NCBI GenBank assembly: GCA_029261715.1
Contig: JAJDAT010000014.1
Coordinates: forward strand, 372,001-436,000
Length of the DNA: 64,000 nt
Reading direction: 5' to 3'
DNA from: Nitrospinia bacterium
GTDB lineage: Bacteria > Nitrospinota > Nitrospinia > Nitrospinales > JAJDAT01
The position numbers and the translations under genes are program-made. Of the stretch, positions 38,083 to 45,883 are shown piece after piece. The notes beneath the pieces are model-generated. The model saw nothing but the letters and a program-made list of their open reading frames with translations. It was not told the origin of the DNA and made no database searches. How positions within the stretch are numbered: position 1 is the first letter of the stretch; each line of letters begins with the position of its first letter.

Positions 38083-39339
38083 ATGAGTCGTTTTAGGTTT
38101 GTTCATTGTTCAGATTTACATTTAGACGCTCCTTTTGTCGGAATCTCCTCTTTACACCCAAATCTCGCCGAACGACTAAGGCAAGCTACCGAAAAGGCAT
38201 TTAGTAATATTGTAGAGTTATCGATTGAAAAACAGGTCGATGCAGTCTTAATAGCCGGAGACGTTTATAATGACCTGGATAAAAGTCTTCAAGCTCAATT
38301 AAAATTTCGTGATTATTTAAAAAAATTGTTTGAGGCTGGAATTCCTTCTTTTATTGTTCACGGAAACCACGACCCTCTGGATAGCTGGTCGGCTTCTCTC
38401 GATTGGCCTTCAGGAGTTAAAATTTTTTCCGGAGACCAAGTCGAACAAATTCCAATTTTAAGAGGCGGAAAAATCATCGCCCAAATTTATGGGATTAGCT
38501 ATCCTCAAAAAGAAGTAAAAGAAAACTTGGCTTTACTATTTAACCGGGAACAGAGTTCTGGATTTGCTATAGGCCTTTTGCATGCAAATGTTGGCAACAA
38601 TCCTAATCACGGCGCATACTCTCCTTGCAAAGTTGAGGATCTAGTGGCCTCAAAAATGGATTATTGGGCCTTGGGTCATATCCATAAACGCCAAATCCTT
38701 AGGAACATGGAACCTGGTATTGTTTATTGCGGTAATTCGCAAGCTCGTAGCTTCAAAGAACAGGGTGAAAAAGGCTGCTACCTAGTTACTTTAGACGAAG
38801 GTCTCCCTCCTAATTTTGAATTTTTTCCTTCAGATAGCGTCCGCTTTTATACTGAGGAAATTAATATTTCAAAATGCGTGCATCTAGACGACCTCCTAAC
38901 GCTTATACAAGGTCAATGTGATGAAAGGCATTCTCAAATTGGAGAACGCGACCTTTTTATGCGTTTTAATTTAGAGGGAACTACTGGGCTAAACTCTGAA
39001 TTAAGGAAAGGTGGAACGCTTCAAGACTTAACCGAAAAAATCATCGATCACTATAAAAATATAAAACCTGGAATTTGGGTAGAGTTAAATCTAAATACCA
39101 GAGGAATATACAATTTAGACCTTCTACGGCAAAGAAACGATTTTATTGCTGACGTAGTTTCTTTATATGATGAAATAGAATCAGAAAAAGATTTTTCCCA
39201 GTTAAGAAAGACACTTGAACCGCTATTCTACAGTTGGAAGGGTCAAAAGAATCTAGAGACATTAACTGATTCAGATTTATTAGAATTATTGAGAACTGCA
39301 AGAGATATAACGCTAGAACAGCTATTAGACGAAGAATAA
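38083..39339 (+). CDS. yhaO: YhaO-type metallophosphoesterase (SbcD-like nuclease)
   Basis: 418-aa predicted DNA repair exonuclease subunit. The calcineurin-like metal motifs are all visible: FVHCSDLHLDAPF (DxH), LIAGDVYNDLD (GDxxD), IVHGNHDPLDSW (GNHD), IGLLHANVG (H) and YWALGHIHKRQI (GHxH). The YhaO clade is an SbcD/Mre11 relative. It is directly followed (48 bp) by a YhaN-type SMC-like ATPase, its expected partner. Start ATG 38083; no other start fits the N-terminal strand. Confidence 0.92.
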   Translation: MSRFRFVHCSDLHLDAPFVGISSLHPNLAERLRQATEKAFSNIVELSIEKQVDAVLIAGDVYNDLDKSLQAQLKFRDYLKKLFEAGIPSFIVHGNHDPLDSWSASLDWPSGVKIFSGDQVEQIPILRGGKIIAQIYGISYPQKEVKENLALLFNREQSSGFAIGLLHANVGNNPNHGAYSPCKVEDLVASKMDYWALGHIHKRQILRNMEPGIVYCGNSQARSFKEQGEKGCYLVTLDEGLPPNFEFFPSDSVRFYTEEINISKCVHLDDLLTLIQGQCDERHSQIGERDLFMRFNLEGTTGLNSELRKGGTLQDLTEKIIDHYKNIKPGIWVELNLNTRGIYNLDLLRQRNDFIADVVSLYDEIESEKDFSQLRKTLEPLFYSWKGQKNLETLTDSDLLELLRTARDITLEQLLDEE

Positions 39340-39387
39340 TAGATTTTATAATTTTAGAGAAACTACTTTCCCCCAAAGATATTCACC

Positions 39388-42087
39388 ATGCAAATTCGAG
39401 AACTACATATAGACGGTTTTGGAATTTTCCATAACACCCTAATTAAGGAATTTCGCCCTGGGGTAAATGTTATTTTTGGTCCTAATGAATATGGCAAAAC
39501 AACTTTACTAGAATTTATTCGTAAAATTTTATTTGGCTTTAAGAAAAGAAATGGTGATTTAAACGATTATTCGCCAGTTCATGGCGGTAACCTAGGCGGT
39601 AAAATCGTTTGTGAATTAGCGAATCAATCAAACGTTACTATTTCACGATTTGGTACAAATCGAGGAGGAAAAGTCAATGTTACTGTTAATTCAGAATTTT
39701 TTAGTACCGAAGAAAAATTAGAATCTATTTTAGGCTACGCATCCTCAGATTTATATCGCAATATTTTCGCCTTTACCTTAGACGAACTTCAAGAGTTTGG
39801 ATCTCTAAAAGTCAATGATGTAAAAGACCGTATTTATGGAGCGGGTTTAGGCCTAGGATCGAAATCAATTTCTCAAATCGAAAAACAATTTAAAGAAGCT
39901 AAAGAAAGTTTATTCAAACCAAAGGGTAAAGTTCAACCTATTACGGCATTGGGAAATGAAATTGTTGATTTGAATCTTGCAACTTCCAAAGTTCAAGAGA
40001 ACTTAGTGTATTACGATAAGTTGAAATTTAACGTTAAACGCCTAGGAAACGATAAACAAAAAGTATTAGAGCAAACAAATCGATTAGAAAACAATAAGAA
40101 ACATCTCGAAAACCTTCTGGAACTTTACCCCGTTTATATCGATTGGAAATCCGCAAAAGAAAAACTTAAAAAGCTTGTTGATCTACCCAAATTACCGCAA
40201 AACTCTATGGAAACTCTTGAACGCCTCAAGGCCGAGTCTAACGCAATTCAAAAAACAATCGAAGAAGAGCGTGGAGAGTTTGATCATAAAGAAATTGAAC
40301 GGCAAGCATTATCTGGTCAGGAAAAAGTCCTGGAAAATTGCGATACTTTTATTACTTTGCAAAATATGACCGAACAAGTTCGCTCGGCAATCCAAGATTC
40401 TACTACAGTTGGAGCTGCAAAAGACCAATTGGACGACCAAATCCAGATAGAAATAAAAAAACTTGGAAGTGGTTGGGACGAGGGTATGGTTGATCATTTT
40501 GAAATTACAGACACTTTAAGCGAACAAATTCATGCTCATCGAGGATTATTGGATGAAGCTCATAATAAAGTCATCCGCACAAAAGAAAAACTCGAAGACT
40601 TTCGCGAAAGTAAAGCAAAAGAGCTTTCTCAGGGCATTCAAGTCCCTGAATGGCTTAAAGTAATATCTTATAGTCTTTTGGCGCTAGGACTACTTGGCCT
40701 TTCATGGGGAATTTATAATCAAGATTTTGGTTTTCTATTTTTTTCTCTAATCGTTCTTTCAATTGGCGTTGTTAGCATTCGAATGATCGTAAAAGCAAAA
40801 ACCACATTTGTTAAAGAAGATCTTCAAGGTCCTGAACTTACAGAACAACTTAGTGAAAGCAAAGAAGAGTCCGACAAAAAATATGCAAACTGGAGAACAT
40901 GGCTGAAGGACAGAAATTTTGATGCAAATTTATCTCCTATCGCGGCGGAAAAAATGCTTTCCACTCTTAAAGAAATAAAAAGTATGTTTGACCAACGGCA
41001 GGATATGAGCCAACGGTTAAATAAAATGGAGCAAACAAAGAAAAAAGCAATCAAACTAATTGAACAAATTAAACCTTACTTTACTGGAAACTCATCTGTA
41101 GAAGATATAATTAGTAGTATTGACAGTTTGCATCGAGTTTACGAAGAGGCACTTAAAAACCATGAAAAACAAAACGCAATTTCCCTCCAACTAGAGGGAA
41201 TTCAAAGAAAGATAGCTCGATTAGAAGAACAACTCTCCGACAAAAGAAAAAATATAAACGATTTTATTGGACGAACGGACGCAAAAACAGAGATAGAATT
41301 CGAAGAGATATTTCGATCTGTCGAAGAGCAAATTAGACTTGAAAAATTAGCAGGCGAAAAAATCGACCTAATGAGAAGTCGTGTAGGATTAGGAGAAAGT
41401 TTTCAAAACTTTCTAGAGACTATAGAAAACTCTATCCCAGAAGAACTACGGCAACAACTTGAATCTATATTAGCTAGATTGGATGAACTTCATACAGAAC
41501 GCGACCAAATACACAAAGAATTAGGCGAAACTGAGAATCAAATTAATCTTTTAGCTTCTAATAAAGAACTTTCGAATCTTCTGTATCAAAAAGAAGTTAA
41601 ACGTGAGCAATTAAATAAACTTTCTAGGGATTGGACAATCAACCAAATCGCATTGTTTATGTTAGAACAAGCCAAAGTTAATTATGAAAAAGAAAGGCAA
41701 CCTTCAGTCATTCAATCCGCTCAAAAAATCTTTTCTCAGATCACAAACGGAAAATATCAAAGAATTTTTAAACCTTTAGATTCTGACGAAGTTTTAGCCG
41801 ACGAAAGCTCTGGATTACGTAAAACTGTATATGAAATGAGTCGAGGTTCCCGTGAACAATTATATCTTGCAATGCGTTTAGGTCTGATAGAAGAATATGA
41901 AACGAGATCGGAACCTCTACCAATAATTATGGATGATGTATTAGTTAATTTTGACGATTCCAGAGGGAAAAAAGTGTTAGAAATTCTGAGTACTTTTGCC
42001 GAAAATAGACAAGTCATAGTTCTCACCTGTCATCAACATACAGCTGAAATTTATCGCGAATTTGGGTCTCACTTTGTTACTTTTTAA
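39388..42087 (+). CDS. yhaN: YhaN-type SbcC/Rad50-like ATPase with membrane hairpin
   Basis: 899-aa SMC-like AAA ATPase paired with the YhaO nuclease. Walker A is in NVIFGPNEYGKTTLLEFI near the N-terminus; the long middle is coiled coil (residues about 170-760). The C-terminus has the signature SRGSREQLYLAMRLGLIEEY and Walker B PLPIIMDDVLVNFDD. In the middle of the coil, at residues about 424-465, two hydrophobic helices (WLKVISYSLLALGLLGLSWG, FGFLFFSLIVLSIGVVSIRM) form a membrane hairpin where SbcC carries a zinc hook. This arrangement is characteristic of the YhaN clade and implies a membrane-tethered nuclease complex. Confidence 0.9.
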   Translation: MQIRELHIDGFGIFHNTLIKEFRPGVNVIFGPNEYGKTTLLEFIRKILFGFKKRNGDLNDYSPVHGGNLGGKIVCELANQSNVTISRFGTNRGGKVNVTVNSEFFSTEEKLESILGYASSDLYRNIFAFTLDELQEFGSLKVNDVKDRIYGAGLGLGSKSISQIEKQFKEAKESLFKPKGKVQPITALGNEIVDLNLATSKVQENLVYYDKLKFNVKRLGNDKQKVLEQTNRLENNKKHLENLLELYPVYIDWKSAKEKLKKLVDLPKLPQNSMETLERLKAESNAIQKTIEEERGEFDHKEIERQALSGQEKVLENCDTFITLQNMTEQVRSAIQDSTTVGAAKDQLDDQIQIEIKKLGSGWDEGMVDHFEITDTLSEQIHAHRGLLDEAHNKVIRTKEKLEDFRESKAKELSQGIQVPEWLKVISYSLLALGLLGLSWGIYNQDFGFLFFSLIVLSIGVVSIRMIVKAKTTFVKEDLQGPELTEQLSESKEESDKKYANWRTWLKDRNFDANLSPIAAEKMLSTLKEIKSMFDQRQDMSQRLNKMEQTKKKAIKLIEQIKPYFTGNSSVEDIISSIDSLHRVYEEALKNHEKQNAISLQLEGIQRKIARLEEQLSDKRKNINDFIGRTDAKTEIEFEEIFRSVEEQIRLEKLAGEKIDLMRSRVGLGESFQNFLETIENSIPEELRQQLESILARLDELHTERDQIHKELGETENQINLLASNKELSNLLYQKEVKREQLNKLSRDWTINQIALFMLEQAKVNYEKERQPSVIQSAQKIFSQITNGKYQRIFKPLDSDEVLADESSGLRKTVYEMSRGSREQLYLAMRLGLIEEYETRSEPLPIIMDDVLVNFDDSRGKKVLEILSTFAENRQVIVLTCHQHTAEIYREFGSHFVTF

Positions 42088-42238
42088 ATTTCACAAAATT
42101 TTCAGTACAATTTTAAACACATCTAACAAATTTAATTTCAAGTTTGAGAATTGTCTCAAACAAAATATTGACAAAACTCAAAACCTGGATTAAAAATCTT
42201 TTTATTTTAATTAAACCAAACTTATAATTTAAATTACC

Positions 42239-42751
42239 ATGGGTATCTTCAGCTTCTTTGGCTCTTTATTTGGCGGTTCAAAAAGAAAAATCGCCCCTAT
42301 CGTTCAATCTCCAAAAGATCGTGTCCTAAATCAAGAATACCGGAATCCCGGCGATCCTCCAGAAATCCTAAGACTTGATCAACCCGCTCCAAAAGGCCTT
42401 CCAAAAAAAGTTAAAAGTAACGTTGAATTAATTGGAGTGTCTGGAGCAAAGAGCCGCGAAAGCGTCATAGGCTTTATCACTGGATCAAAAAGACAACTTA
42501 AATTAATGTTGGATAAAAGCAACAAAGAGGAAAAGAATTTAATCAAAATTCTAGGTAAGTGGGAATACAAAAAAGGCAAGACAGCATCAGGACAGCTAGG
42601 TTGGTTACCTAAAAATATGTTTTTGGATATTGAGCCTTATCTGAAAAAACCTTTGGGAGCTACAATAAAATATATGGAATTACCTAAAGGGAAGAAACCT
42701 CCAGTCATAAAAATCGAAATATGGCGCGGAATGAATAAGAAAAAAGATTAG
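42239..42751 (+). CDS. HIRAN-like domain protein
   Basis: 170-aa cytoplasmic protein with a basic, glycine-rich N-terminus (MGIFSFFGSLFGGSKRK). Residues about 60-145 resemble a HIRAN domain: VELIGVSGAKSRESVIGFIT, a LMLDKSNKEEKNLIKIL strand, then SGQLGWLPKNMFLDIEPYL, where the GWLPK step is like the GYLPR of HIRAN. HIRAN domains bind DNA ends or stalled forks. It follows the SbcDC-like pair by 151 bp, which fits DNA repair. The call is by pattern only and could be wrong. Confidence 0.45.
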   Translation: MGIFSFFGSLFGGSKRKIAPIVQSPKDRVLNQEYRNPGDPPEILRLDQPAPKGLPKKVKSNVELIGVSGAKSRESVIGFITGSKRQLKLMLDKSNKEEKNLIKILGKWEYKKGKTASGQLGWLPKNMFLDIEPYLKKPLGATIKYMELPKGKKPPVIKIEIWRGMNKKKD

Positions 42752-42776
42752 GATATTACCTAAACCCAAAATAAAA

Positions 42777-42803
42777 GCGGGATCCGGATGTCCCGGATCC
42801 CGC
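42777..42803. terminator. GC-rich hairpin between convergent genes
   Basis: GCGGGATCCGG (42777-42787) pairs with CCGGATCCCGC (42793-42803), an 11-bp stem with a 5-nt loop. On the minus strand it runs into TTTTATTTT, so it terminates the DUF4399 gene 46 bp upstream; on the plus strand the tract is only TTCC. Confidence 0.75.
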
Positions 42804-42848
42804 TTCCAACTGCTCAGTTTTCAAAAAAACGTCTTAAGTAAACTTAAT

Positions 42849-43310
42849 TTAGTTCATACCGCCAACGGTTACAAAAATGGTGTCCGTAACTGGAGGGTTA
42901 TATGGAACATGGTTTCCTTTTGCAAAAACTGCCGTAATAGAATGAACGCCAGGGCTCAAGTCTAATGTTTTGCAAGTAGAACCATCTCCCATATGAACAT
43001 GTTGAGCGTCTTTCGCTAAAGGCTTATTCAAATCTGTTGGAATCGCGGTATCAATCAATAAATGGTGATGACCTCTGCCCGCATTTACTCCATTTTTAGC
43101 CGGTTCTACAGTGTAACCGCTAAGCCCCATACAAACTTCAACAGGACCGCGATGATGAGAAGCAGTTGCAGGTTTTGTAATAGTCACCCCATTACCCATA
43201 ACTTTTTTAACTGAATAGTCTCCTTCAGAAACGGTTGCGTGATGCCCACTAGCACATCCTGTGATGGCAAACGCTAACGCCAGTAAAACAATTCCTTTTT
43301 TAAACAACAT
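42849..43310 (-). CDS. DUF4399 lipoprotein
   Basis: 153-aa exported protein: signal MLFKKGIVLLALAFAITGC (lipobox ITGC), then a DUF4399-type beta domain with GRGHHHLLIDTAIP, QHVHMGDGSTCKTLDLSPG and HSITAVFAKGNHVPYNPP. The many histidines suggest metal binding, but the family's role is unknown. The ATG at 43310 is chosen because GGAGGAGG lies 5 nt upstream; a longer frame starting at 43388 would destroy the signal peptide. Monocistronic, with a terminator. Confidence 0.85.
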   Translation of the reverse strand: MLFKKGIVLLALAFAITGCASGHHATVSEGDYSVKKVMGNGVTITKPATASHHRGPVEVCMGLSGYTVEPAKNGVNAGRGHHHLLIDTAIPTDLNKPLAKDAQHVHMGDGSTCKTLDLSPGVHSITAVFAKGNHVPYNPPVTDTIFVTVGGMN

Positions 43311-43484
43311 AATATCCTCCTCCAATAGATAAAAAACTTCAGGAACCAAGACTCTTTCAACCCTTGAATCCAAAACTCGCAATAACAATATGTTAACAAC
43401 TTTGAATTTATTTGAGATATTATAAAATAAAAATAATTAAAATCAAATGTGGTTTAAATAAAAATCCTTTAATCCATCATTGGC

Positions 43485-43862
43485 ATGCAGAACAAAAAAC
43501 CCACTTCATTTAATTTAAAAACCCGAATTCGCATTATTTTAGACGAAGAAATTGCCCTTGGACCTGGAAAAACAGACCTATTAGAAGCTATTGAAAAAAA
43601 AGGATCCATTTCTTCAGCCGCCAAAAGCTTAGGGCTGAGCTATCGCCGAGCCTGGGATATGGTTGATACTATGAACCGATCTTTTAAAGAACCATTAGTA
43701 TTGGGAGCTAAAGGCGGGAAAAAAGGAGGAGGATCAACCCTAACACCAATGGGAAAACAATTAGCGCTAGTTTATCGAAAAATGGAAAAAAAAGCTTTTG
43801 GAGCGGTTCAAAAAGAATGGACTTTAGTAGAAAGCTTATTAAACACTAAAAACCGTCCATAA
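43485..43862 (+). CDS. ModE-type winged-helix regulator (no molybdate-binding domain)
   Basis: 125-aa DNA-binding protein matching the ModE N-terminal domain: RIRIILDEEIALGPGKTDLL, the helix-turn-helix EKKGSISSAAKSLGLSYRRA and WDMVDTMNRSFKEPLV, then the wing GAKGGKKGGGSTLTPMG. ModE proteins regulate molybdate transport and Mo-enzyme genes; this one lacks the C-terminal TOBE molybdate-binding domains, so its effector is unknown. No molybdate genes are adjacent. Start ATG 43485 has no clear Shine-Dalgarno. Confidence 0.87.
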   Translation: MQNKKPTSFNLKTRIRIILDEEIALGPGKTDLLEAIEKKGSISSAAKSLGLSYRRAWDMVDTMNRSFKEPLVLGAKGGKKGGGSTLTPMGKQLALVYRKMEKKAFGAVQKEWTLVESLLNTKNRP

Positions 43863-43881
43863 CCCATTTAAAATCAATTAA

Positions 43882-45003
43882 CTAACCCTCCTTACAGCCC
43901 TCAATTTCGAATCCAACAAATTTTAATTTGATGTGCTCCTCAGGAACAAGACTATAAGCATCTGTCTCGTCTAAGTATTCATGCGAATCAAAGCTCTTGA
44001 TCTCAAAATTGGCGTTTTTAACGTCATCAAGCAAATTATCCGTAAATTCATTCTCTATTTCGACTAACGTTTCTAAATATCCTGGTATAAGCTTTCCAAT
44101 GAATTCTGGATTTTTCGATTCTTTTAAGATCTGCCTCTCTAAATCTGTATCTATAACGCTTATAATCCCCATTGGAGCTAAGACTTTGCGAGCCCAATTT
44201 AATAACTTTTGTCTATCATTACGAGAAAGGTGATGTAGAAATTTATTAACCCAAATCGCTCCTAAAGGTTCATCCAAAACCGCTTCGTTTGGAAAGTCGA
44301 TTTTCAAAATTTTAATATTTTTTTTCCCAGCAAGATCTTTAAAGTGAGAAAGCCCTTCCAAAATAAATGGAATACGGTCCGTTAAATACAAATTAGGAAA
44401 TGATTCCGGCCACTCATGAATCAAACTAAACCCCACCAATCCTGTCGCTACATCTAAAACGGGTTTATCCCCTATTGTTTTAGAATCTTCTATGGGTTCT
44501 TCCCATGGAAAGTTTTTAGTCTCATACAAGTAATAACTATAACTTTCCGCTAGAAACCTAACAATCTCAGAATCCTCAAAAAAGCTACGATCACTTTTTA
44601 AAAACTCCGCTAGTTCCCGAAATAAAAACTCCATCTTCTCAAATAGAGTCGAAAGAGGCTCGGTTAAAGAAGAACTTTCTGAGTCGCTTCTTAACGCCCC
44701 TTGAATATGATCAAAACTTAAATAAACCATTGGACGCTCATGCTGCACATAGATTAAATCCGCTAAGTCGATCATTATTTCTGGGTACGCATACCTAATC
44801 AAACTATTAAAACACTCTCTTAATTCTTCTCCTTGCGGCCCTGGGGAAAAGCCTATTCGCCCATCCAAATACTCAAACAATCCGCGAACGCGCTCATTCA
44901 ATTCATGCGACGATGAATAACCTAATCCTAAAAAAGAGCGACCTCTATCCGTAAGTAGAGATAATTTATTTTCTGAGCAATCAAAAATGGGAGAATCGAT
45001 CAT
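43882..45003 (-). CDS. Class I SAM-dependent methyltransferase, substrate unknown
   Basis: 373 aa. The first ~180 residues are helical and acidic, with no recognised domain. A Rossmann methyltransferase follows: PVLDVATGLVGFSLIHEWPE (motif I), LYLTDRIPFILEGLSHFKDL, IKILKIDFPNEAVLDEPLGA and AIWVNKFLHHLSRNDRQKLL, the last with the F-LHH-L pattern of O-methyltransferase-like enzymes. No neighbour points to a substrate. Start ATG 45003. Confidence 0.75.
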   Translation of the reverse strand: MIDSPIFDCSENKLSLLTDRGRSFLGLGYSSSHELNERVRGLFEYLDGRIGFSPGPQGEELRECFNSLIRYAYPEIMIDLADLIYVQHERPMVYLSFDHIQGALRSDSESSSLTEPLSTLFEKMEFLFRELAEFLKSDRSFFEDSEIVRFLAESYSYYLYETKNFPWEEPIEDSKTIGDKPVLDVATGLVGFSLIHEWPESFPNLYLTDRIPFILEGLSHFKDLAGKKNIKILKIDFPNEAVLDEPLGAIWVNKFLHHLSRNDRQKLLNWARKVLAPMGIISVIDTDLERQILKESKNPEFIGKLIPGYLETLVEIENEFTDNLLDDVKNANFEIKSFDSHEYLDETDAYSLVPEEHIKLKFVGFEIEGCKEG

Positions 45004-45153
45004 ATAATTGACTTAATAATAATTAGGCTATCCGAGAGGAGAAACTCGTAGAATAATCGAAGATATTAAAATTGAAATAGATTCTATATTATCATGTTCT
45101 TATGAATTTTCCGAAATGGGATTCATTGGCTCTCAAATCAAACGTAAGACCAG

Positions 45154-45531
45154 CTACCTCCAACCCCATATCGCCCTTCCCAACAAGTAAAATGTCATTA
45201 TAATGCACGGCAACACATAGGGAACAGCCATAAAGGCTTCTTCCGTATATAATCTAAAACAAGAATGTAAAACTCGCACTCCATAAAGAACCGCCATAAT
45301 TAAAGCGAGCTTTCTTCCTCCTTTATAAATAAAATAAGCGCCAGTTCCGTTCAATAATAATAAAAAAACGACTGTCGCAAACGCCAACCATCCCAGGTTA
45401 AATGGCGGTAATAACCAAAAAAATATACAAAAATAAATAATATTTAAGGCAAAAAAACCAATTCCCGCATGTTGAAATTTTTTATTATTTACAGTATCAG
45501 CTACGTCGGTCTTCTCTTCCATCATTTCCAT
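45154..45531 (-). CDS. Small integral membrane protein of unknown function
   Basis: 125 aa with a short acidic N-terminus and four predicted helices: FFALNIIYFCIFFWLLPPF, GWLAFATVVFLLLLNGTGAY, LALIMAVLYGVRVLHSC and VPYVLPCIIMTFYLLGRAIW. The family is not recognised. Alternative starts at the third or fourth codon (MMEEK, MEEK) are equally possible. Confidence 0.7.
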   Translation of the reverse strand: MEMMEEKTDVADTVNNKKFQHAGIGFFALNIIYFCIFFWLLPPFNLGWLAFATVVFLLLLNGTGAYFIYKGGRKLALIMAVLYGVRVLHSCFRLYTEEAFMAVPYVLPCIIMTFYLLGRAIWGWR

Positions 45532-45883
45532 AAAAACAGCAATCTCTTTCTAAGTAATTCTTTTGTAATATTTGGTGATTTTTTTTAAGTAAAAAACCCA
45601 AATTTTTCCTATTCCGTCATATTTATTAATTTTTAAGAAAGTAGCAACAGTTGTTTGTTCAATGGACTGCCAATTGGGACTATCCATCTTTTTGACATTT
45701 TTGACCGAGCACCTACTTTTCTAGCTCTATAACATATTAAATTTATAAGGTTATCAAATAAACCTACCTAATTTTCTCACTATATATAGGGGGTTATAAC
45801 TCCCGAAATCACAAATTATTGCAGGTATTTTTTTTTATTGCCCCAATTCCGCATATTTTTAATTTTTACAAAAGGAAAAACAG
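45532..45883. other. 352-bp spacer before the tail-fibre-like gene
   Basis: AT-rich, no open frame. It contains a 16-bp palindrome (45789-45804, listed separately), two TTGAC hexamers at about 45688 and 45699 without a well-spaced -10, and an AAAGGA ribosome-binding site close to 45884. Confidence 0.4.
45789..45804. promoter_or_regulatory. Palindrome upstream of the tail-fibre-like gene
   Basis: GGGGGTTATAACTCCC is a loopless palindrome with one G-T mismatch, 80 bp before the start codon. Its position suits an operator; no regulator is known. Confidence 0.3.
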
